DNA of 64,000 bases from NCBI GenBank assembly GCA_029961685.1, contig JARWKL010000015.1, forward strand, positions 12,770,801 through 12,834,800. Direction: 5' to 3'. Origin of the DNA: Aristolochia californica. Taxonomy: Eukaryota > Streptophyta > Magnoliopsida > Piperales > Aristolochiaceae. Positions 54,701 to 64,000 of this stretch are shown here, one piece after another. The notes below the pieces were generated by a model. That model searched no databases and was not told the origin of the DNA. It was given only the letters and a program-made list of their open reading frames with translations. A program made the translations under genes and the position numbers. Position 1 is the first letter of the stretch. The number at the start of each line of letters is the position of its first letter.

Positions 54701-57700
54701 ACTTAAAACATGTGAGGATCAGTTAGAGGTCCTTTTCCTATAAAATTCCACCAAGCTATTATTAGGGGGTTGTACTAGTGGAATTTCCCAAACATAGATT
54801 TTGGAGCTCATTTGTAGAGCGTGAAATAATTTTCTATTTATTATTATTGTTTTCAAATTTTTTTGCACACATGAACTCTAAAATTTTCATTTTGTTGCGA
54901 TCTTATATCTTTTTTGTTCACGAGGAAAAGTGGGAGAGTGAAAACTCAAGTTTGGATCTGAAAAAAAAAAAAATTTGAAGTGCACAAATGCTGAGAGAGA
55001 TAATTCCGAAAAGTATCTGTGATTTTTAAGGATAGGCAAAAAGTGGGTTGTTTGGCCCTGGTCAATATCCAACCACTTGAGAATTGTACTTTTTCTACTC
55101 CCCCCTAATTTTTGGATCTGAAGGGCACTTGCATCCTCAACATGCTTGTGGAATGCATATCCGCCACACTTAAAACATCTGAGGATCAGTTAGAGGTCCC
55201 TTTCCTATAAAATTCCACCAAGATATTATTAGGGGGTTGTACTAGTGGAATTTCCCAAACATGGATTTTGGAGCTCATTTTTAGTGTGTGAAATAATTTT
55301 CTTTTTATTATTATAGTTTTCAATTTTTTTTGCACACATGAACTCTAAAATTTTCATTTTGTTGCGATCTTACATCTTTTTTGTTCACGAGGAAAAGTGG
55401 GAGAGTGAAAACTCAAGTTTGGATCTGAAAAAAAATAAATTTGAAATGCACAAATGCTGAGAGAGATAATTCCGAAAAGTATCTGTGATTTTTAAGGATA
55501 GGCAAAAAGTGGGTTATTTGGCCCTGGTAAATATCCAACCACATGAGAATTGTACTTTTTCTACTCCCCCCTAATTTTTGGATCTGAAGGCCACTTGCAT
55601 CCTCAACATGCTTGTGGCATGCATATCCACCACACATAAAACATGTGAGGATCAGTTAGAGGTCCCTTTCTTATAAAATTCCTCCAAGCTATTATTAGGG
55701 GGTTGTACTAGTGGAATTTCCCAAACATGGATTTTGGTGCTCATTTTTAGTGCGTGAAATAATTTTTTATTTATTATTATTGTTTTCAAATTTTTTTGCA
55801 CACATGAACTCTAAAATTTTCATTTTGTTGCGATCTTTTATCTTTTTTGTTCACGAGGAAAAATGGGAGAGTGAAAACTCAAGTTTGGATCTGACAAAAA
55901 AAAAAATTGAAATGCACAAATGCTGAGAGAGATAATTCCGAAAAGTATCTGTGATATTTAAGGATAGGCAAAAAGTGGGTTGTTTGGCCCTGGTAAATAT
56001 CCAACCACTTGAGAATTGTACTTTTTCTACTCCCCCTAATTTTTGGATCTGAAGGCCACTTGCATCATCAACATGCTTGTGGCATGCATATCCACCACAC
56101 TTAAAACTTGTGAGGATCAGTTAGAGGTCCCTTTCCTATAAAATTCCTCCAACCTATTATTAGGGGGTTGTACTAGTGGAATTTCCCAAACATGGATTTT
56201 GGAGCTCATTTCTACTGCGTGAAATAATTTTCTATTTATTATTATAGTTTTCAAATTTTTTTGCACACATTAACTCTAAAATTTTCATTTTGTTGTGATC
56301 TTATATCTTTTTTGTTCACGAGGAAAAATGGGAGAGTGAAAACTCAAGTTTGGATCTGAAAAAAAAAAAATTTGAAATGCACAAATGCTGAGAGAGATAA
56401 TTCCGAAAAGTATCTGTGATTTTTAAGGATAGGCAAAAAGTGGGTTGTTTGGCCCTGGTAAATATCCAACCACTTGAGAATTGTACTTTTTCTACTCCCC
56501 CCTAATTTTTGGATCTGAAGGCCACTTGCATCCTCAACATGCTTGTGGCATGCATATCCACCACACTCAAAACTTGTGAGGATCAGTTAGAGGTCCATTT
56601 CTCATAAAATTCCACCAAGCTATTATTAGGGGGTGTTACTAGTGGAATTTCCCAAACATGGATTTTGGAGCTCATTTTTATTGCGTGAAATAATTTTCTA
56701 TTTATTATTATAGTTTTAAAATGTTTTTTCACACATGAACTCTAAAATTTTCATTTTGTTGCGAACTTATATCTTTTTTGTTTACGAGGAAAAATGGGAG
56801 AGTGATAATTCAAGTTTGAAAACTAAAAAAAAAAAAATTTGAAATGCACAAATGCTGAGAGAGATAATTCCGAAAAGTATCTGTGATTTTTAAGGATAGG
56901 CAAAAAGTGGGTTGTTTGGCCCTGGTAAATAGCCAACCACTTGAGAATTGTACTTTTTCTACTCCCCCCTAATTTTTGGATCTGAAGGCCACTTGCATCC
57001 TCAACATGCTTGTGGCATGCATATCCACCACACTTAAAACATGTGAGGATCAGTTAGACGTCCCTTTCCCAAACATGGATTTTGGAGCTCATTTTTAGTG
57101 CGTGAAATAATTTTCAATTTATTATTATTGTTTTCAAATTTTTTTGCACACATGAACTCTAAAATTTTCATTTTGTTGCGATCTTATATCTTTTTTGTTC
57201 ACGAGGAAAAATGGGGGAGTGAAAACTCAAGTTTGGATCTGAAAAAAAAAAAATTTGAAATGCACAAATGCTGAGAGAGATAATTCCGAACAGTATCTGT
57301 GATTTTTAAGGATAGGCAAAAAGTGGGCTGTTTGGCCCTGGTAAATATCCAACCACTTCAGAATTGTACTTTTTCTTCTCCCCCCTAATTTTTGGATCTG
57401 AAGGCCACTTGCATCCTCAACATGCTTGTGGCATGCATATCCACCACACTTAAAACTTGTGAGGATCAGTTAGAGGTCCCTTTCCTATAAAATTCCACCA
57501 AGCTATTATTAGGGGGTTGTACTAGTGGAATTTCCCAAACATGGGTTTTGGAGCTCACTTTTAGTGCGTGAAATAATTTTCTATTTATTATTATTGTTTT
57601 CAAATTTTTTTGCACACATGAACTCTAAAATTTTCATTTTGTTGCGATCTTATATCTTTTTTGTTCACGAGGAAAAATGGGAGAGTGAAAACTCAAGTTT

Positions 57701-60700
57701 GGATCTGAAAAAAAAAAATTGAAATGCACAAATGCTGAGAGAGATAATTCCGAAAAGTATCTGTGATTTTTAAGGATAGGCAAAAAGTGGGTTGTTTGGC
57801 CCTGGTAAATATCCAACCACTTGAGAATTGTACTTTTTCTTCTCCCCCCTAATTTTTGGATCTGAAGGCCACTTGCATCCTCAACATGCTTGTGGCATGC
57901 ATATCCACCACACTTAAAACTTGTGAGGATCAGTTAGAGGTCCCTTTCCTATAAAATTCCACCAAGCTATTATTAGGGGGTTGTACTAGTGGAATTTCCC
58001 AAACATGGATTTTGGAGCTCATTTTTAGTGCGTGAAATAATTTTTTATTTATTATTATTGTTTTCAAATTTTTTTGCACACATGAACTCTAAAATTTTCA
58101 TTTTGTTGCGATCTTATATCTTTTTTGTTCACGAGGAAAAATGGGAGAGTGAAAACTCAAGTTTGGATCTGAAAAAAAAAAAATTGAAATGCACAAATGC
58201 TGAGAGAGATAATTCCGGTAAGTATCTGTGATTTTTAAGGATAGGCAAAAAGTGTGTAGTTTGGCCCAGGTAAATATCCAACCACTTGAGAATTGTACTT
58301 TTTCTACTCCCCCCTAATTTTTGGATCTGAAGGCCACTTGCATCCTCAACATGCTTGTGGCATGCATATCCACCACACTTAAAACATGTGAGGATCAGTT
58401 AGAGGTCCTTTTCCTATAAAATTCCACCAAGCTATTATTAGGGGGTTGTACTAGTGGAATTTCCCAAACATAGATTTTGGAGCTCATTTGCAGAGCGTGA
58501 AATAATTTTCTATTTATTATTATTGTTTTCAAATTTTTTTGCACACATGAACTCTAAAATTTTCATTTTGTTGCGATCTTATATCTTTTTTGTTCACGAG
58601 GAAAAGTGGGAGAGTGAAAACTCAAGTTTGGATCTGAAAAAAAAAAAAATTTGAAGTGCACAAATGCTGAGAGAGATAATTCCGAAAAGTATCTGTGATT
58701 TTTAAGGATAGGCAAAAAGTGGGTTGTTTGGCCCTGGTCAATATCCAACCACTTGAGAATTGTACTTTTTCTACTCCCCCCTAATTTTTGGATCTGAAGG
58801 CCACTTGCATCCTCAACATGCTTGTGGCATGCATATCCGCCACACTTAAAACATGTGAGGATCAGTTAGAGGTCCCTTTCCTATAAAATTCCACCAAGAT
58901 ATTATTAGGGGGTTGTACTAGTGGAATTTCCCAAACATGGATTTTGGAGCTCATTTTTAGTGTGTGAAATAATTTTCTTTTTATTATTATAGTTTTAAAT
59001 TTTTTTTGCACACATGAACTCTAAAATTTTCATTTTGTTGCGATCTTACATCTTTTTTGTTCACGAGGAAAAGTGGGAGAGTGAAAACTCAAGTTTGGAT
59101 CTGAAAAAAAATAAATTTGAAATGCACAAATGCTGAGAGAGATAATTCCGAAAAGTATCTGTGATTTTTAAGGATAGGCAAAAAGTGGGCTGTTTGGCCC
59201 TGGTAAATATCCAACCACTTCAGAATTGTACTTTTTCTTCTCCCCCCTAATTTTTGGATCTGAAGGCCACTTGCATCCTCAACATGCTTGTGGCATGCAT
59301 ATCCACCACACTTAAAACTTGTGAGGATCAGTTAGAGGTCCCTTTCCTATAAAATTCCACCAAGCTATTATTAGGGGGTTGTACTAGTGGAATTTCCCAA
59401 ACATGGATTTTGGAGCTCACTTTTAGTGCGTGAAATAATTTTCTATTTATTATTATTGTTTTCAAATTTTTTTGCACACATGAACTCTAAAATTTTCATT
59501 TTGTTGCGATCTTATATCTTTTTTGTTCACGAGGAAAAATGGGAGAGTGAAAACTCAAGTTTGGATCTGAAAAAAAAAAATTGAAATGCACAAATGCTGA
59601 GAGAGATAATTCCGAAAAGTATCTGTGATTTTTAAGGATAGGCAAAAAGTGGGTTGTTTGGCCCTGGTAAATATCCAACCACTTGAGAATTGTACTTTTT
59701 CTTCTCCCCCCTAATTTTTGGATCTGAAGGCCACTTGCATCCTCAACATGCTTGTGGCATGCATATCCACCACACTTAAAACTTGTGAGGATCAGTTAGA
59801 GGTCCCTTTCCTATAAAATTCCACCAAGCTATTATTAGGGGGTTGTACTAGTGGAATTTCCCAAACATGGATTTTGGAGATCATTTTTAGTGCGTGAAAT
59901 AATTTTTTATTTATTATTATTGTTTTCAAATTTTTTTGCACACATGAACTCTAAAATTTTCATTTTGTTGCGATCTGATATCTTTTTTGTTCACGAGGAA
60001 AAATGGGAGAGTGAAAACTCAAGTTTGGATCTGAAAAAAAAAAAATTGAAATGCACAAATGCTGAGAGAGATAATTCCGGTAAGTATCTGTGATTTTTAA
60101 AGATAGGCAAAAAGTGTGTAGTTTGGCCCAGGTAAATATCCAACCACTTGAGAATTGTACTTTTTCTACTCCCCCCTAATTTTTGGATCTGAAGGCCACT
60201 TGCATCCTCAACATGCTTGTGGCATGCATATCCACCACACTTAAAACATGTGAGGATCAGTTAGAGGTCCTTTTCCTATAAAATTCCACCAAGCTATTAT
60301 TAGGGGGTTGTACTAGTGGAATTTCCCAAACATAGATTTTGGAGCTCATTTGTAGAGCGTGAAATAATTTTCTATTTATTATTATTGTTTTCAAATTTTT
60401 TTGCACACATGAACTCTAAAATTTTCATTTTGTTGCGATCTTATATTTTTTTGTTCATGAGGAAAAGTGGGAGAGTGAAAACTCAAGTTTGGATCTGAAA
60501 AAAAAAAAAATTTGAAGTGCACAAATGCTGAGAGAGATAATTCCGAAAAGTATCTGTGATTTTTAAGGATAGGCAAAAAGTGGGTTGTTTGTCCCTGGTC
60601 AATATCCAACCACTTGAGAATTGTACTTTTTCTACTCCCCCCTAATTTTTGGATCTGAAGGCCACTTGCATCCTCAACATGCTTGTGGCATGCATATCCG

Positions 60701-60781
60701 CCACACTTAAAACATGTGAGGATCAGTTAGAGGTCCCTTTCCTATAAAATTCCACCAAGATATTATTAGGGGGTTGTACTA
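48776..60781 (+). repeat. 26-monomer, 12,006-bp HOR, copy 2
   Basis: This is a near-perfect repeat of 36,770-48,775 at a constant offset of 12,006, so there is no net insertion or deletion. In the parts I compared I found two substitutions: 39,791 T against 51,797 C, and 42,751 A against 54,757 T. It is followed by monomer 2, not monomer 1, of the next copy. The near-identity means very recent duplication or an assembly duplication. Confidence 0.93.
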
Positions 60782-63700
60782 GTGGAATTTCCCAAACATG
60801 GATTTTGGAGCTCATTTTTAGTGTGTGAAATAATTTTCTTTTTATTATTATAGTTTTCAATTTTTTTTGCACACATGAACTCTAAAATTTTCATTTTGTT
60901 GCGATCTTACATCTTTTTTGTTCACGAGGAAAAGTGGGAGAGTGAAAACTCAAGTTTGGATCTGAAAAAAAATAAATTTGAAATGCACAAATGCTGAGAG
61001 AGATAATTCCGAAAAGTATCTGTGATTTTTAAGGATAGGCAAAAAGTGGGTTATTTGGCCCTGGTAAATATCCAACCAGATGAGAATTGTACTTTTTCTT
61101 CTCCCCCCTAATTTTTGGATCTGAAGGCCACTTGCATCCTCAACATGCTTGTGGCATGCATATCCACCACACATAAAACATGTGAGGATCAGTTAGAGGT
61201 CCCTTTCTTATAAAATTCCTCCAAGCTATTATTAGGGGGTTGTACTAGTGGAATTACCCAAACATGGATTTTGGTGCTCATTTTTAGTGCGTGAAATAAT
61301 TTTTTATTTATTATTATAGTTTTCAAATTTTTTTGCACACATGAACTCTAAAATTTTCATTTTGTTGCGATCTTATATCTTTTGTGTTCACAAGGAAAAA
61401 TGGGAGAGTGAAAACTCAAGTTTGGATCTAAAAAAAAAAAATTTGAAATGCACAAATGCTGAGAGAGATAATTTCGAAAAGTATTTGTGATTTTTAAGGA
61501 TAGGCAAAAAGTGGGTTGTTTGGCCCTGGTCAATATCCAACCACATGAGAATTGTACTTTTTCTACTCCCCTCTAATTTTTGGATCTGAAGGCCACTTGC
61601 ATCCTCAACATGCTTGTGGCATGCATATCCACCACACTTAAAACTTGTGAGGATCAGTTAGAGGTCCCTTTCCTATAAAATTCCACCAACCTATTATTAG
61701 GGGGTTGTACTAGTGGAATTTCCCAAACATGGATTTTGGAGCTCATTTTTAGTGCGTGAAATAATTTTCTATTTAGTACTATAGTTTTCAAATTTTTTTT
61801 CACACATGAACTCTAAAATTTTCATTTTGTTGCGAACTTATATCTTTTTTGTTTACGAGGAAAAATGGGAGAGTGATAATTCAAGTTTGAAAACTATAAA
61901 AAAAAAATTTGAAACGCACAAATGCTGAGAGAGATAATTCCGAAAAGTATCTGTGATTTTTAAGGATAGGCAAAAAGTGGGTTGTTTGGCCCCGGTAAAT
62001 ATCCAACCACTTGAGAATTGTACTTTTTCTACTGCCCCCTAATTTTTGGATCTGAAGGCCACTTGCATCCTCAACATGCTTGTGGCATGCATATCCACCA
62101 CACTTAAAACATGTGAGGATCAGTTACAGGTCCCTTTCCTATAAAATTCCACCAAGCTATTATTAGGGGGTTGTACTAGTGGAATTTCCCAAACATGGAT
62201 TTTGGAGCTCATTTTTAGTGCGTGAAATAATTTTCTATTTATTATTATATTTTTCAAATTTTTTTGCACACATGAACTCTAATATTTTCATTTTGTTGCG
62301 ATCCTATATCTTTTTTGTTCACAAGGAAAAATGGGAGAGTGAAAACTCAAGTTTGGATCTAAAAAAAAAAATTTGAAATGCACAAATGCTGAGAGAGATA
62401 ATTCCGAAAAGTATTTGTGATTTTTAAGGATAGGCAAAAAGTGGGTTGTTTGGCCCTGGTCAATATCCAACCACTTGAGAATTGTACTTTTTCTACTCCC
62501 CCCTAATTTTTGGATCTGAAGGCCACTTGCATCCTCAACATGCTTGTGGCATGCATATCCACCACACTTAAAACATGTGAGGCTCAGTTAGAGGTCCCTT
62601 TCCTATAAAATTCCACCAACCTATTATTAGGGGGTTGTACTAGTGGAATTTCCCAAACATTGATTTTGGAGCTCATTTTTAGTGCGTGAAATAATTTTCT
62701 ATTTATTATTATTGTTTTCAATTTTTTTTGCACACATTAACTCTAAAATTTTCATTTTGTTGTGATCTTATATCTTTTTTGTTCACGAGGAAAAATGGGA
62801 GACTGAAAACTCAAGTTTGGATCTGACAAAAAAAAAATTTGAAATGCACAAATGCTGAGAGAGATAATTCTGAAAAGTATCTGTGATTTTTAAGGATAGG
62901 GAAAAAGTGGGTGGTTTGGCCCTGGTAAATAGCCAAGCACTTGAGAATTGTATTTTTACTACTCCCCCCTAATTTTTGGATTTGAAGGCCACTTGCATCC
63001 TCACCATGCTTGTGGCATGCATATCCACCACACTTAAAACATGTGAGGATAATTTAGACGTCCCTTTCCTATAAAATTCCACCAAGCTATTATTAGGGGG
63101 TTGTACTAGTGGAATTTCCCAAACATGGATTTTGGAGCTCATTTTTACCGCGTGAAATAATTTTCTATTTATTATTATAGTTTTCAAATTTTTTAGCACA
63201 CATGAACTCTAAAATTTTCATTTTTTTGCGATCCTATATCTTTTTTGTTCACGAGGAAAAATGGGAGAGTGAAAACTGAAGTTTGGATCTGAAGGCCACT
63301 TGCATCCTCAACATGCTTGTGGCATGCATATCCACCACACTTAAAACATGTGAGGATCAGTTAGAGGTCCCTTGCCTATAAAATTCCACCAAGCTATTAT
63401 TAGGGGGTTGTACTAGTGGAATTTCCCAAACATGGATTTTGGAGCTCATTTTTAGTGCGTGAAATAATTTTCTACTTATTATTATAGTTTTCAAATTTTT
63501 TTTCACACATGAACTCTAAAATTTTCATTTTGTTGTGAACTTTATCTTTTTTGTTTACGAGGAAAAATGGGAGAGTGATAATTCAAGTTTGAAAACTATA
63601 AAAAAAAATTTAAATGGACAAATGCTGAGAGAGATAATTCCGAAAAGTATCTGTGATTTTTAAGGATAGGCAAAAAGTGGGTTGTTTGGCCCTGGTAAAT

Positions 63701-64000
63701 ATCCAACCACTTGAGAATTGTACTTTTTCTACTCCCCCCTAATTTTTGGATCTGAAGGCCACTTGCATCCTCAACATGCTTGTGGCATGCATATCCACCA
63801 CACCTAAAACATGTGAGGATCAGTTAGAGGTCCCTTTCCTATAAAATTCCCCCAAGCTATTATTAAGGGGTTGTACTAGTGGAATTTCCGAAACATGGAT
63901 TTTGGTGCTCATTTTTAGTGCGTGAAATAATTTTTTTTTATTATTATAGTTTTCAAATTTTTTTTGACACATGAACTCTAAAATTTTCATTTTGTTGCGA
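60782..64000 (+). repeat. 26-monomer HOR, copy 3 (partial, diverged)
   Basis: The order resumes at monomer 2 and continues through monomer 8 into monomer 9 at 63,879, so markers sit 11,538 bp from copy 2, not 12,006. It differs from copies 1-2 at many sites: AACCAGATGAG near 61,075, GGAATTACCCAAAC near 61,251, GATCCTATATC near 62,301, GCACACATTAAC near 62,730 and CCCCCAAGC near 63,849. It also carries a 158-bp deletion at about 63,282. It is therefore an older or separately evolving copy. Confidence 0.88.
63282..63293 (+). other. 158-bp deletion junction at a 12-bp direct repeat
   Basis: TTTGGATCTGAA normally occurs twice in this monomer, 158 bp apart (29,123 and 29,281 in copy 0; 51,744 and 51,902 in copy 2). 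Here one copy remains and the A run, the GAGAGATAATTC stretch and the C run between them are gone. The 5-monomer block is shortened accordingly (61,713 to 63,879 is 2,166 bp against 2,325 bp in copy 1). Confidence 0.9.

Larger units (their letters stand above)
1..64000 (+). repeat. Tandem satellite array, ~466-bp monomer
   Basis: The whole window is about 137 direct tandem copies of one monomer, with no inversion and no interspersed sequence apart from the run of N. Landmarks recur once per monomer in fixed order: a T7 tract followed by GCACACATGAAC, TTCACGAGG, an A8-A14 run, AATGCTGAGAGAGATAATTC, GGTTGTTTGGCCCTGG, a C5-C7 run, GGCCACTTGCATCCTC, GCATGCATATCCACCAC, CCTATAAAATTCCACC, TGTACTAGTGGAATTTCC and GGAGCTCATTTTTAG. 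The monomer is strongly AT-rich. Region A monomers run 465-468 bp and region B monomers 463-467 bp. The family is not one I recognise. The likely setting is constitutive heterochromatin of a eukaryote, which is an inference from array size and organisation. Confidence 0.97.

Noticed and set aside
1..64000. CRISPR array or other prokaryotic repeat system
   Set aside because: The repeats are contiguous 466-bp units with no unique spacers and no associated genes.

Overview
This window is satellite DNA from end to end. About 137 head-to-tail copies of one AT-rich monomer of roughly 463-468 bp fill all 64 kb, all in the same orientation, with a single 100-base run of N at 11,004-11,103. I see no gene, RNA gene, transposon, CRISPR array or other single-copy sequence. 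A large homogenised array of this kind, with higher-order repeats, points to a eukaryotic chromosome (centromeric, pericentromeric, subtelomeric or knob heterochromatin). Each monomer has only about three or four CpGs, and all four CpG positions also occur as TpG or CpA in other monomers. This fits a host with cytosine methylation. A plant is a reasonable guess, but I do not recognise the monomer and cannot name the species.

Region A (1 to about 26,470) is a regular 8-monomer higher-order repeat (HOR) with a period of 3,732-3,735 bp. It runs as two full copies, one broken by the N gap, one partial copy after the gap, three full copies and a final partial copy. Phasing across the gap implies about 1,870 bp missing, plus any whole number of 3,735-bp units.

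A short transition of more diverged monomers (about 26,471-27,552) leads into region B (27,553-64,000), which has a different and more complex organisation. Its core is a 12,006-bp, 26-monomer HOR present in two nearly identical full copies (36,770-48,775 and 48,776-60,781). It is followed by a third, partial and more diverged copy (60,782-64,000) and preceded by an older rearranged relative (27,553-36,769). The 26-mer is nested: it reads as blocks of 13, 8, 4 and 1 monomers, each beginning with the same diagnostic 'anchor' monomer. Variants with 50-bp and 158-bp deletions, a chimeric monomer and a dropped monomer record unequal exchange and short-repeat deletion.

The open frames found in many monomers on both strands are by-products of tandem repetition and are not annotated as genes. 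Coordinates of region A units use the phase of the T-tract before GCACAC. Region B units use the phase of GTGGAATTTCC. Comparisons were made by eye from landmark positions, not by exhaustive alignment.
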